From: Bdellovibrionales bacterium
GTDB taxonomy: Bacteria > Bdellovibrionota > UBA1018 > CAIMNF01
Reading direction: 5' to 3'
NCBI GenBank assembly: GCA_018266375.1
Contig: JAFEAO010000005.1
Span: 393,185 to 457,184 of the forward strand
Length of the DNA stretch: 64,000 nt
Shown here: positions 27,171-35,739 of the stretch, piece by piece
How the letters are laid out: each line of letters begins with the position of its first letter
Position numbering within the stretch: the stretch's first letter is position 1
Program-made: the position numbers and the translations under genes
Notes under the pieces: generated by a model
Databases searched by the model: none
Seen by the model: only the letters and a program-made list of their open reading frames with translations
Told to the model about the DNA's origin: nothing

Positions 27171-27992
27171 TTACCGGGATTGTCCATTAAAAGGATCGTA
27201 GGGAGGTTCGGCCTGAACGACGTCTTTTTGATTAAGTCTGCGTTTTTTCTCAAAAATTGAGATAACGACGCAGGATCCTTCATACATTAGATAGAGGGGT
27301 GCCATCAAAAGAAGCATGGAAATCGCGTCCGGTGGGGCGATGAACGCCGCGATGACCGTGATCGCGATGATCGCGTTTTTTCGTTGAGCCCGAAGCATTT
27401 CAGAATTCAGGATGCCGAAGTAACCGAGAGTCACCATTAAAACCGGAAGTTCGAAAGCGACACCGAACATGAACATGAGTTTCAAACACGTGCCGTAATA
27501 GGCATCGATTGTAAGCAAAGGAGCGTCTGTCGGAAGGCCGTACTGAACGAAGTATTTAAAACCCACCGGCATGAGTACGTAATAAGAAAACGCGCCGCCG
27601 GCGAGGAAGAAAAGCGTGGTCGCTAAAATAAATGGAACGACGAGTTTGCGTTCGCGCGGATGCAAGCCCGGAGCGATAAACGCCCAAATTTGGTAAAAAA
27701 GGTACGGCGATACGAGAAACACCGAAGAGTAGCCCGCGATTTTCAAGTGTGTGAGGAAGTTTTCAAACAAACTCGTGAAATAAAGTTTGTGCTGATTCTC
27801 GGGGAGCGCGTCGAAGAGGGGCTTTTGCAGAAATTGGAAAACGTACTTGTTGGTGTACTCGTAACAAATTCCGAAACCGACGAAGAAGACGATAAGAGCC
27901 TTCTTGAGACGAACCTTAAGTTCATCCAAGTGCTGCCAAAAACCCATCATGCCTTGGTTTGTGTGTTGTTGATCCACGGGAATTATGTTCAT
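27171..27992 (-). CDS. tatC: Sec-independent protein translocase TatC
   Basis: A 273-residue six-helix membrane protein, the receptor for twin-arginine signal peptides. The opening FWQHLDELKVRLKKALI, then SPYLFYQIWAFIAPGLHPRE and the PVGFKYF...TIDAYYGTCLKLMFMFGVAFELPVLM region are TatC signatures. TatA/B are not in the window. The start codon lies nine bases from the divergent cyclophilin start, so the two promoters must overlap each other's coding regions. No ribosome site is obvious. Confidence 0.95.
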   Translation of the reverse strand: MNIIPVDQQHTNQGMMGFWQHLDELKVRLKKALIVFFVGFGICYEYTNKYVFQFLQKPLFDALPENQHKLYFTSLFENFLTHLKIAGYSSVFLVSPYLFYQIWAFIAPGLHPRERKLVVPFILATTLFFLAGGAFSYYVLMPVGFKYFVQYGLPTDAPLLTIDAYYGTCLKLMFMFGVAFELPVLMVTLGYFGILNSEMLRAQRKNAIIAITVIAAFIAPPDAISMLLLMAPLYLMYEGSCVVISIFEKKRRLNQKDVVQAEPPYDPFNGQSR

Positions 27993-28001
27993 CTTATCAT
28001 A

Positions 28002-28613
28002 ATGTCGAAAAGAGTGTTCGGTCTTATTGCATCTAGTCTTATTTTCGCTGCTGGTATCGGCGGGTATTGCGTAAAAATGATGAAGGCCGTTCAGCCGGGA
28101 GACGTTTACTCAAATCAAGGAGAGGCGCCGAACACGCCGAGCGAAGATCAAGAAAAAATGCTCGCGGTCGATTCAAACGGTCTCTCGAAGGCAACCGCCG
28201 TCATCCAAACGACCCGCGGCAAGATCAAATTTAAATTTTATACCAACGACGCCCCGAAGACCGTTCATCGAATCGTGGAACTGATTCAAAAAGGTTTTTA
28301 TAACGGGCTCATCTTCCACCGTGTGGTTCCGGGGTTTGTGATTCAGGGAGGGGACCCGACCGGATCGGGAACGGGCGGATCAGGAACGAACTTGCAGGCA
28401 GAGTTCAACACGCGCAAACACGTGCCGGGCACGGTCGCGATGGCGCGTGCGGCGGACCCGAACTCGGCCGACTCGCAGTTTTACATCTCACTCGGGACTC
28501 ATCTGGATCTCGACGGACAATATACGGTATTTGGGCAAGTCACAGAAGGTCAGGAAGTCGCAAACCAAATTCAGGTGGGCGACCGGATGACGTCGTTTAC
28601 AATCGAGCCGTAG
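28002..28613 (+). CDS. Membrane-anchored cyclophilin-type peptidyl-prolyl isomerase
   Basis: A 203-residue cyclophilin that catalyses cis-trans isomerisation of prolyl bonds. After an N-terminal hydrophobic anchor or signal (RVFGLIASSLIFAAGIGGY) and a short linker, the domain starts at TAVIQTTRGKIKFKFYTNDA. FHRVVPGFVIQGGDPTGSG, VAMARAADPNSADSQFYI and LDGQYTVFGQVTEGQEV are active-site segments; the catalytic Arg of FHRV is present. A periplasmic folding helper is likely. The ATG at 28002 was chosen because the signal begins there, although the frame is open from 27660. No ribosome site is visible. Confidence 0.88.
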   Translation: MSKRVFGLIASSLIFAAGIGGYCVKMMKAVQPGDVYSNQGEAPNTPSEDQEKMLAVDSNGLSKATAVIQTTRGKIKFKFYTNDAPKTVHRIVELIQKGFYNGLIFHRVVPGFVIQGGDPTGSGTGGSGTNLQAEFNTRKHVPGTVAMARAADPNSADSQFYISLGTHLDLDGQYTVFGQVTEGQEVANQIQVGDRMTSFTIEP

Positions 28614-28639
28614 AGTTAGCATGCGCGTGAACGCGCGGA

Positions 28640-29260
28640 TCAAGAATCCGAATCGTCGGAAGATCCGTCGACTTTGATGCCGGCTTTTTTGAGCGCTTTG
28701 GCTGCGCGATCACTTTTGGTGCGCGACCACATGTCGTAGAGACGAAAGAGGTCTTGTTCGCTTTTGGTGAACGTCGTTTTCTCGCTTATTTCTCCCAGGA
28801 TGTTTACGAAATTAGGGAACTTGTCGGAAAGCTCGAGAAACAGGCTGCGATAAGATTTTTCGTCAGTTCGATGAGCCGCATTTTGATAAGCAGCGCCACC
28901 AATGCCAATATAATAGTCGAGGTCGACGAGCGACCGGGTGATGCGTTCTTGGAAGAAGCCCGCTTTGTACAGAGAGATGTCCCCGACGTTTTGGAAAAGC
29001 GATTTTTGCTCGGCCGAGACTTCGGCTTCGAGCGCTTCTTTCATCATGAACGCAAGCGGCTGCTCTTCGAGAGCGCCTTCGCGATTACGCGAATAAAGCG
29101 ACTCGCTGAAAATGAAGCGGTTGAGTAATTTGACAATATAGAACTCGGTCTCCGGTTGGACCTTGATGTTTTGATTTCGAACCGCGCCATGGACGAGCTC
29201 AAAAAAGAAAGAGTCGGCGGTATCAAGTGTAATTTCGGATTTCGGGTTACCTTGCCCCAT
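28640..29260 (-). CDS. Hypothetical cytoplasmic protein
   Basis: A 206-residue protein I cannot assign. It has no signal peptide or membrane helix. It is helical in character, with segments TADSFFFELVHGAVRN, ETEFYIVKLLNRFIFSES, an aromatic/Gly patch YYIGIGGAAYQNAA, and LELSDKFPNFVNILGEISEK. The C-terminus is a Lys- then Asp/Ser-rich tail. A TATAAT box ends nine bases before the ATG and no ribosome site exists, so the transcript should be almost leaderless. It is convergent with the cyclophilin gene. Confidence 0.6.
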   Translation of the reverse strand: MGQGNPKSEITLDTADSFFFELVHGAVRNQNIKVQPETEFYIVKLLNRFIFSESLYSRNREGALEEQPLAFMMKEALEAEVSAEQKSLFQNVGDISLYKAGFFQERITRSLVDLDYYIGIGGAAYQNAAHRTDEKSYRSLFLELSDKFPNFVNILGEISEKTTFTKSEQDLFRLYDMWSRTKSDRAAKALKKAGIKVDGSSDDSDS

Positions 29261-29269
29261 TATACTATA

Positions 29270-29297
29270 ATTATATAATATACAGATAGAGGTGCAA
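29270..29297 (-). promoter_or_regulatory. Promoter of the hypothetical gene at 28640-29260
   Basis: On the minus strand TTGCAC is followed after 16 bases by a perfect TATAAT, which ends nine bases before the ATG. Initiation 6-8 bases downstream would give a leader of 0-3 bases. Confidence 0.6.
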
Positions 29298-29328
29298 CGT
29301 GTGTGGATTTTGACACACGAACGGCCGT

Positions 29329-31953
29329 TTAGGCGACCGTTACGGTCACCGAAGGTTGATTCAGAAAGAGTTTTTCGCCCACTTTTTGAACCTGTTTTGC
29401 GCTCACTTGCTCGATTTTCTTGCGGATCTCGGTCTCCGACACCACGCTATCGCGGTACAAGAGTTCGAGGCCGAAGTGACCGGCAAGCGACCAAGTGCTT
29501 TGAAGGTCCATCGCGCGCTGACCGAGGTAGTAGTTTTTAGCCCGAGTCATTTCGGCCTCGGTCGGACCTTTTTTAATCAAGGTCTCAAGCACGTTCTTCA
29601 TTCCCGCGAGCGCTTCTTCGGCTTTCGAAGGAGAGCACGCGATGTAGGTACCAACATACCCGGTGTCCAGACCTTCCATAACCATCGGGCTTACGGTGTA
29701 GGCCATCGAGCGTTTTTCGCGAAGCTCGATAAAGAGACGACCGCTCTGACCGCCGAGGATGTTTTGCATCAAGCGAAGCGCGTAACGATCCGGATTATGC
29801 ATTGAGATGCCGGTGCTGCCCATCATGATGTGAGTCTGTTCACGTTGATAAGAAGCGTGCGCCCAGCGAGGGGCGACGAGTTTTTCGTGCGCCGGAATAT
29901 GGCTGAGCTCGGTCAGGGGAGTTGGGTTGCTTGCACGCATTTTCGAATCGACGCGATTCGCGAAACTCTCGACTTCACCTCGCCCGATGCCGCCGACGAT
30001 CGAGAGTGTCATGTTCTTAGGCTGGATCCAGCGATGATGAAGCGCCTTGAGGTCGGCCGACTTCAAGCGTTGAAGCTGGTCGAGATCACCCAGAGTGGAT
30101 TTTGCGTACGGGTGCTTGGTGAATAGGTTTTCCATAAACAAGCGAGAGCACACTTGCGACGAGTGGTCCGGAATCGATCGAATCATTTCTTCGGTCACGC
30201 GTTTCGCGTGAGCGAGTTCTTCTTCGGAGAAAGACGGATCGAAGAGAACTTCTTCGAAGAGGTTCGAGAGCTTGTCCCAGTCGCGAACGAGAGCGGTGGA
30301 CTGGAGGCCGATCGTGTTTCGTCCGCTGAATCCGTCGAGGGACGCCGCCGCGCCTTCGGTGATGTGACTGATCTGTTTTGAAGTGAGCGAGCCTGTTCCT
30401 TTTGCCCAAATTTGAGCGAGCAGGTGGCTTGCACCCCAATATCTCGGATCAAGAGGAATCTCCGAGCGGGTTCCTCCGAATGCCGCCAAGTACATCGAGT
30501 ACACCGGTGAACTTGGACGAGAGTAATAAGCGATGTGGAGACCTGAATCCGTTCTAAAAATCTCAGGTTCGAGCGCGCCCTTGGCTGGAGTTTTAGCCCC
30601 GGGCTTCGCGGCTTTCGCAACGGTTGTCGATGGCGCGAGTTTTTCTTGAATCGAGCGGAACGAATAGAGAGCTTCGTCCTTCGGTTGGAAGAGAGTGCCG
30701 CTCATGCGCTCTGACACAAGATAAGTTTCAGACAGGCGTTTCAATGTCGATGGAGTGACCGCTTTTACTTTCTCGATGTATTCGGCGTCGAAGTTGAGAT
30801 CGCCGAGAGAGTACTTCAAGAAGCCCAAGCGGCCCGCGAGTCCGTCCACGGTTTGAGTCGAGTACAACTTTTCGCTTTCGATGTTGTGGACAACGCGTTC
30901 GATTTCTTCTTTGGTGGCTTTGCCGCCGTTGATTTCTTTGACATGACCGAGGAACGCATCCATTACTCCTTCGAGGTTTGCGGTGTTTTTGAGCTCCGCA
31001 GAAACGAGAAACATTCCCGGATCGCGCGGAACGTAGAGACTCGCGCTGGCGTCGGTGACGAGAGACTTCTCATAAAAGAGCGATTGATAAAGACGTGACG
31101 ACTCGCCCATGCCCAGAACGCCCGACAAGACTTCAAGTTGCGCGGAGTCGTCATGCATGAGTTCCGGCACGCGGAAAGACATCGCGAACTCGGAAGTTTT
31201 GATGTCAAAGTGCTTAGCCTGAAAGCGAGCGCCTTTAGCAAAAACGGGCTCGGTCGGACGTACGCGAGGCGCAAGTGTCTTTTTAGGAATCGTGCGCTTG
31301 CCGAAACGTTTCTCTAGCACATTCAGGATTTTCTTTTTCCGGGCGCCTTTAGTGTCGTCGATCGGACCGACGAGCACGAGACCCATCTGTTCGGAGACGT
31401 AGCGACGATTATAAAATGCTTCGAGTTTTTTAACGTTCGCGGCTTTCAAAGTTTTTACGTAGCCGATGACCGGACGGCCGTAAGGGTGCTTATGATAAGT
31501 TTGGCTGAACAAGTTTTGATAAAGTTGGCGATCCGGCGAGTCTTCTCCACGGCGGAGTTCTTCCAAGATCACTTCGCGCTCGCGCTCGAAGTCGCTCTTT
31601 AAAAAACGCTGGGGCTTTGCCATGATCGAAAAGTTGTCCATGACTTCCTCCCAATACTGCTCGGAGCAGGTGACGTGATAAACGGTTTGATCGAAAGTGG
31701 TGTAGGCGTTGATCTCGCCGCCGAGCGACTCGATCACGCGAGCGGTTTGGCCGGTCGATGCTCTGCCCGTGTCTTTCGCGCCGGCATCTTTGAATAGCAT
31801 GTGCTCCAAGAAGTGCGCGAAGCCCGCTTCTTCCGGACGCTCATCGGTGCTGCCGGTGAGATTCCACCAGTGAAGCGTTCCGACCGGGCCGTCGAAGTGT
31901 TGGAGAATGACCGGGATGCCGTTACTGAGGAAAAGCTCTTCTGGTTTTTTCAT
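29329..31953 (-). CDS. Double M16-family zinc metalloprotease
   Basis: An 874-residue protein with two M16 (insulinase/pitrilysin-type) halves joined in one chain. The first half has the inverted zinc motif H47-F-L-E50-H51 and further ligand Glu in the SEKLYST-type helix. The second half, beginning about residue 450 (EIFRTDSGLHIAYYSRPSSP), lacks HxxEH (HLLAQIW instead), as in non-catalytic M16 halves. No signal peptide is seen, so the enzyme is probably cytoplasmic or moved by another route. Such enzymes close like a clamshell over short peptides. It has a 75-base gap before the next gene. Confidence 0.88.
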   Translation of the reverse strand: MKKPEELFLSNGIPVILQHFDGPVGTLHWWNLTGSTDERPEEAGFAHFLEHMLFKDAGAKDTGRASTGQTARVIESLGGEINAYTTFDQTVYHVTCSEQYWEEVMDNFSIMAKPQRFLKSDFEREREVILEELRRGEDSPDRQLYQNLFSQTYHKHPYGRPVIGYVKTLKAANVKKLEAFYNRRYVSEQMGLVLVGPIDDTKGARKKKILNVLEKRFGKRTIPKKTLAPRVRPTEPVFAKGARFQAKHFDIKTSEFAMSFRVPELMHDDSAQLEVLSGVLGMGESSRLYQSLFYEKSLVTDASASLYVPRDPGMFLVSAELKNTANLEGVMDAFLGHVKEINGGKATKEEIERVVHNIESEKLYSTQTVDGLAGRLGFLKYSLGDLNFDAEYIEKVKAVTPSTLKRLSETYLVSERMSGTLFQPKDEALYSFRSIQEKLAPSTTVAKAAKPGAKTPAKGALEPEIFRTDSGLHIAYYSRPSSPVYSMYLAAFGGTRSEIPLDPRYWGASHLLAQIWAKGTGSLTSKQISHITEGAAASLDGFSGRNTIGLQSTALVRDWDKLSNLFEEVLFDPSFSEEELAHAKRVTEEMIRSIPDHSSQVCSRLFMENLFTKHPYAKSTLGDLDQLQRLKSADLKALHHRWIQPKNMTLSIVGGIGRGEVESFANRVDSKMRASNPTPLTELSHIPAHEKLVAPRWAHASYQREQTHIMMGSTGISMHNPDRYALRLMQNILGGQSGRLFIELREKRSMAYTVSPMVMEGLDTGYVGTYIACSPSKAEEALAGMKNVLETLIKKGPTEAEMTRAKNYYLGQRAMDLQSTWSLAGHFGLELLYRDSVVSETEIRKKIEQVSAKQVQKVGEKLFLNQPSVTVTVA

Positions 31954-31962
31954 TTGGATCCT

Positions 31963-32850
31963 TCACTTTAAACTGCGGAGCAGCTCGACTGCTCGTTTCT
32001 GTTCTAAAATCTGTTCGGAGTTAAAATCTTTTATCGAGGCTGGGTTGGCTTTTATGACGAAACGGTATTGTTTTTCCGCTAGAGCCGCATCTTTTATTTT
32101 AGCCGCATATACAGCGGCGTAAAGAGTGTGATTAAGAAAATAATCGGGAAATTTTGTCACAGCCGCCTCGAAGTTTTTGCGGCTGGCGTCCAGCTCGGCG
32201 CGGCCAGCATTGGGTTGCAACGCCTGATAAGCGCCATAATACCGATAGACCGCACCGTAGTTGATGTCAGGTGCGACCTGCGCGAGGTAATCAACGATTT
32301 TTCTAACGCGTAAACGATTTTTGGCGCCTTGTTCCGAGCGGTCGACGGCAGAGCGCTTGCCCAAATTCGTCGCGTACCAATAAAGCGCGTCGAGCTCGGC
32401 ACCTTTGAGTTCGACCATCGCCTCTTCGGGAGCGCGCTTCAGATTAATGACCGCGTTCCGGTAAACCGGATCGAGGGTCATCGTCTTCTCGGCCCAGTTC
32501 GCGGCTTGTTCCCAATCCCGAAGTCGGAGTCTGAAATCGTGATCGAAGTACTCGGCGCGGATCCGGTAAGCGCGAGAGAGACGGAGCATGGTTTTGAAAT
32601 CACGAAAACGACTTCGCGAAACGTACTCCGCGATGTCGATGAAGCTGTTTAACGATTCAAAAAGATGACGAGATTCCCAATACACATCGAGTTTATTTTG
32701 CTTGTCTTGAAAATCGGCTTCGGAAATTTCAATGTCAGGTTTTTGACTCAAGAGTGGATTTACTTTTGCTGACGAACATGCGGAAAAACTTATGGATACC
32801 ATGCAGCAATAAAAAAGGATAAGGCGAAGCGACGAGAGTTTCGGGTACAC
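31963..32850 (-). CDS. TatT-like lipoprotein
   Basis: A 295-residue lipoprotein (Cys25 after SFSA) resembling TatT, the TPR-type partner of periplasmic TRAP transporters described from Treponema. The helical array includes LRLSRAYRIRAEYFDHDFRL, ELKGAELDALYWYATNLGKR and AVTKFPDYFLNHTLYAAVYA, matching the family's ALYWYA and final FFLNH segments. The start is a GTG at 32850. No TRAP permease gene is nearby, so its partner is unknown. It sits 31 bases from the divergent STAS gene. Confidence 0.7.
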   Translation of the reverse strand: MYPKLSSLRLILFYCCMVSISFSACSSAKVNPLLSQKPDIEISEADFQDKQNKLDVYWESRHLFESLNSFIDIAEYVSRSRFRDFKTMLRLSRAYRIRAEYFDHDFRLRLRDWEQAANWAEKTMTLDPVYRNAVINLKRAPEEAMVELKGAELDALYWYATNLGKRSAVDRSEQGAKNRLRVRKIVDYLAQVAPDINYGAVYRYYGAYQALQPNAGRAELDASRKNFEAAVTKFPDYFLNHTLYAAVYAAKIKDAALAEKQYRFVIKANPASIKDFNSEQILEQKRAVELLRSLK

Positions 32851-32880
32851 TAAGTGAATGATACTAAAAGGAGTCCTGAA

Positions 32881-33345
32881 GTGCTAACGGTAAATAAACA
32901 GCAAACCGAACGCGGGATGATGGTCGATTTGAATGGGACGATCGAAGAAAACGTAAACTTCGAACAACTCATCGGCGCCTTTCAAGGCGACCTCACTGTC
33001 AAGTGTCGTGGCATCACCCGGATCAACTCCGTCGGAGTGAAAACTTGGATGAGATATTTTCAAAACTTGAAGATGCAGGGCAAAAACTTCAAGTTCATCG
33101 AGTGCCCTCAGCCGATCATCGAGCAGCTCAACATGATTTCCAACTTCGCTTGTGGCGGAGAAGTGGTTTCCATCCTTCTCCCGTTCTCGTGTCTCAAGTG
33201 TCAGAACGAATTTGTTGCGAACCTTCAAACGGCGGAACTAAAGGTAAACAATCTTCAAATCCCGAACGTGAAGTGTGAAAAAACGGAATGTGGAGCGCGA
33301 TTCGACGATGATCCCGATGAATACCTCTACTTTTTAGAAGATTAA
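32881..33345 (+). CDS. STAS-like domain with C-terminal zinc ribbon
   Basis: A 154-residue protein. Residues ~10-100 look like a STAS domain (SpoIIAA/MlaB fold): GMMVDLNGTIEENVNFEQLI, then DLTVKCRGITRINSVGVKTW with N49-S50 where anti-anti-sigma factors have Asp-Ser. The usual phosphoserine is thus kept but its neighbour is altered. A four-cysteine zinc ribbon follows: C104-x2-C107 and C132-x4-C137. The GTG at 32881 was preferred because AAGGAG lies seven bases before it; an in-frame GTG at 32854 has none. Its stop is two bases before the HATPase gene, implying one complex. Confidence 0.65.
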   Translation: MLTVNKQQTERGMMVDLNGTIEENVNFEQLIGAFQGDLTVKCRGITRINSVGVKTWMRYFQNLKMQGKNFKFIECPQPIIEQLNMISNFACGGEVVSILLPFSCLKCQNEFVANLQTAELKVNNLQIPNVKCEKTECGARFDDDPDEYLYFLED

Positions 33346-33347
33346 AC

Positions 33348-34334
33348 ATGACGAGAAAACTGCTTCTGATTTCAGATCGGGCCGACGATGCCACGTTTCT
33401 GGTTGAAGCGTCCGCGGTAACGCGGGCCGAACTGGACATCGTGCCCTCAGCCACTTCTGCCATCGAGAAAATTGCGCAAAATGATTACATCGCGGTATTC
33501 GTGGATGTGACGAAGCTCAGTCAATTGCGTGAGTTCGAGTTCGAAGTTCAAAAGCGTTTCGGATTGTTTTCCGACCGCATTCAACCCAATTTCATCCATT
33601 TCATCAGCGAGAAGGATCTCAGCGAAAACCGCGACTCGATCTTGAGTCCGCTCTTTGGCAATTTTTATCAAAGGCCGACCGAGGCCGTGTCCGAAGCCGG
33701 AAAGTTGTACGGACGTTTTGTCGTCGCGAGCGAAAAAATGGCAACCCACGATTTGAGTCATTTTTTGAACGAAGAGGGAATTGGGCACAAGATTGTGCAG
33801 AAGGTGCAGCTCACCAACACCGATCAAAAGCAGGAAGCGGTCGAGGCTGTTAGACAGTATTTGATCGCGGCAAAAGTTCCGGCACGGGTTTCAAACCTGA
33901 TCGCGAACTCGGTCGACGAGCTTCTGATGAACGCAATGTTCGACGCGCCGACTGACGAGTTCGGAAAGCCGCTTTATAGTTCGACGTTGCGTAGCCACAG
34001 CAGGCCGCTTGAGGGTAAAGAACAGGTCACGATGCAAGTGGGTTTTGACGGATTTTATTTCGGGATTTCGGTCGCCGACGGATTTGGCAGTATCGATCGC
34101 AGCCGGATCTTGAACCACATTTCGGCAAGTTATCGCGAAAAAGACTACACCGTCCGTGCCGGGCAAGCGGGTGCGGGTCTTGGTGTCGCGACGATTTTCA
34201 ATTCAGGCGGTAGTTTGATTTATCACTGCGAAGCTGGCAAAAAAACCGAGGCAACGCTTCTTTACCGCGCGTATGCTTCTTACCGTGATTTCAAAAGTCA
34301 GTTCAAATTCTTTTCCGCAAAATTCTATGTCTAA
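33348..34334 (+). CDS. HATPase protein with degenerate receiver-like N-terminus
   Basis: A 328-residue protein. Residues 1-110 resemble a response-regulator receiver (RKLLLISDRADDATFLVEAS, then IAVFVD53V, then FIHFIS). The C-terminal third is a GHKL ATPase: N-box N187SVDE191LLMN195, D244-G-F-G247, and glycine lid GQAGAGLG (272-279). This is the layout of serine kinases of partner-switching systems (SpoIIAB/RsbW type), not of histidine kinases, since there is no dimerisation-His domain. With the STAS gene it forms a kinase and substrate pair by analogy. It overlaps maf by eight bases. Confidence 0.65.
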   Translation: MTRKLLLISDRADDATFLVEASAVTRAELDIVPSATSAIEKIAQNDYIAVFVDVTKLSQLREFEFEVQKRFGLFSDRIQPNFIHFISEKDLSENRDSILSPLFGNFYQRPTEAVSEAGKLYGRFVVASEKMATHDLSHFLNEEGIGHKIVQKVQLTNTDQKQEAVEAVRQYLIAAKVPARVSNLIANSVDELLMNAMFDAPTDEFGKPLYSSTLRSHSRPLEGKEQVTMQVGFDGFYFGISVADGFGSIDRSRILNHISASYREKDYTVRAGQAGAGLGVATIFNSGGSLIYHCEAGKKTEATLLYRAYASYRDFKSQFKFFSAKFYV

Positions 34335-34923
34335 ACTCATTCTTGCATCCGGATCGCCTCGCCGTAAGGAGCTGCTCGAGAAGGCCGGACTCGAGTTCCA
34401 AATTTTCGTGCCCGATGTGGACGAAGCGCCTCTCAAAGGCGAGATACCTAAAAAAATGGTCGGACGTTTGTCGCGCCTAAAGGCGGCGGCGGCACTCGAA
34501 CAAATCCAGAGGAGTTCGGGTGGCTCGGGTACGGACGATCTTTGGGTGATCGCCGCCGACACGACCGTCGTGAGCAATGCGGGCAAAAATTTAGGAAAGC
34601 CCGTTGACACCGCGGAAGCGATGAAAATGCTGAAAGCGCTTCAAGGCAGGGTTCACCGCGTCTTCACCGGATTTTCGATTTCACACGGCAAAAAGATCCA
34701 TACGCGCGTAATTGAAACTCGGGTTTACATGCGCAAGATGAGCGAACGGGATCTCGCGCGCTACATCGCCACCGGCGAGTGCATGGATAAGGCAGGAGCT
34801 TATGCGGCTCAGGGTTATGGGATGATTCTGATCGAGAAAATTGCGGGCAGTTACACTAATGTCGTTGGACTTCCGATCGCCGAAGTTTTACAAGATTTCA
34901 AGAAGCTCGGTTTTCGAGATTGA
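34327..34923 (+). CDS. maf: Maf-family nucleotide pyrophosphatase
   Basis: A 198-residue Maf protein, a nucleoside triphosphate pyrophosphatase (dTTP/UTP or modified bases) thought to clean nucleotide pools. LILASGSPRRKELLEKAG is the signature; VIAADTTVVSNAGKNLGKPV and GRVHRVFTGFSISHGKK carry the catalytic residues, and CMDKAGAYAAQGYGMILIEK IAGSYTNVVGLP completes the pocket. The ATG at 34327 was chosen because the family motif starts at its third codon; the frame is open from 34273. It overlaps the HATPase stop by eight bases. Confidence 0.92.
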   Translation: MSKLILASGSPRRKELLEKAGLEFQIFVPDVDEAPLKGEIPKKMVGRLSRLKAAAALEQIQRSSGGSGTDDLWVIAADTTVVSNAGKNLGKPVDTAEAMKMLKALQGRVHRVFTGFSISHGKKIHTRVIETRVYMRKMSERDLARYIATGECMDKAGAYAAQGYGMILIEKIAGSYTNVVGLPIAEVLQDFKKLGFRD

Positions 34924-34935
34924 GGTTGGACCCGC

Positions 34936-35592
34936 GTGACTCCGTACGAGACCGTTCGCAAAAAAATCATTGATCAGGCCGCTGTCGTGGGACATGCGGA
35001 ACCGACACTTGTCGCGGTTAGCAAAACCAAAAGCTTAGACGAAATATTAAAGGTTTATCACCAAGGGCAGAAAATATTCGGTGAAAACTACGTTCAAGAG
35101 CTGATCGAAAAATCAAACGCCGTTCGTGCACTCGGGATCAAGAACCTGGAGTTTCATTTTATCGGTCATCTCCAGCGCAATAAGGTAAAATTACTTCTTC
35201 CTCACGTTACTGCGATCCATTCGGTGGATTCGGTCAAACTCTTTGAGGAAATCGAGAAGCACTCGGCCGATTGGAACGGCGGCATCTTCATCCAGGTCAA
35301 TATCGACGACGAAGCCAGCAAAGGAGGGTTTCGTCCGGACGAGATTTCGACCTTTGCCGATTGGGTGGAGACCCATCAGCCACGCACAAAAATTCTCGGG
35401 CTCATGTGCATTCCCGACCCGGATAAGAACCCGACTCGAGCTTTTGTACATCTCGCGCAACTTCGTGATGAAGCGCAAGGAGCACTTGGAACCCGACTCT
35501 CGATGGGCATGACGAGCGACTATTTGACCGCAATCGAACAAGGATCCACTCATCTTCGCATCGGATCCGCTATTTTCGGCGGTCGTTCGTAA
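34936..35592 (+). CDS. YggS-family PLP homeostasis protein
   Basis: A 218-residue single-domain PLP-binding protein of the YggS/PROSC family, which buffers pyridoxal phosphate. The PLP Lys is K30 in LVAVSKTKSLDEI. FGENYVQEL, then EFHFIGHLQRNKVKLLLPHV and SMGMTSDYLTAIEQGSTHLR IGSAIFG are typical. The start is a GTG with GAGG upstream. It follows maf by 12 bases. In other genomes yggS sits beside cell-division or envelope genes; here it follows maf. Confidence 0.92.
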   Translation: MTPYETVRKKIIDQAAVVGHAEPTLVAVSKTKSLDEILKVYHQGQKIFGENYVQELIEKSNAVRALGIKNLEFHFIGHLQRNKVKLLLPHVTAIHSVDSVKLFEEIEKHSADWNGGIFIQVNIDDEASKGGFRPDEISTFADWVETHQPRTKILGLMCIPDPDKNPTRAFVHLAQLRDEAQGALGTRLSMGMTSDYLTAIEQGSTHLRIGSAIFGGRS

Positions 35593-35619
35593 AAAATTTC
35601 CATACTAAAAGGGGATGAA

Positions 35620-35673
35620 ATGAAATTGAAGTCTATTGCCGGAGCCAATTTTTTTAGATTCTTGCACTTGTGA
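35620..35673 (+). other. Tiny ORF with strong ribosome site
   Basis: AAAAGGGG precedes ATG at 35620, encoding MKLKSIAGANFFRFLHL and a stop. The residues look like the beginning of a signal peptide, and a run of seven Ts lies inside. It is in the same phase as the exported-protein gene at 35740. It may be a leader peptide or the remnant of a 5' end; I cannot tell which. The rest of the 147-base gap (35674-35739) shows nothing clear. Confidence 0.25.
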
Positions 35674-35739
35674 TTGCCAAAGGTTTGACATACAACCCAA
35701 GAAATTCAGATTCCGTTAAGATTTTACCGATACGGGGGT

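Noticed and set aside
28620..28640. GCGCG-tgaa-CGCGC hairpin as a terminator between convergent genes
   Set aside because: Only a five-base stem and no T-run on either strand.
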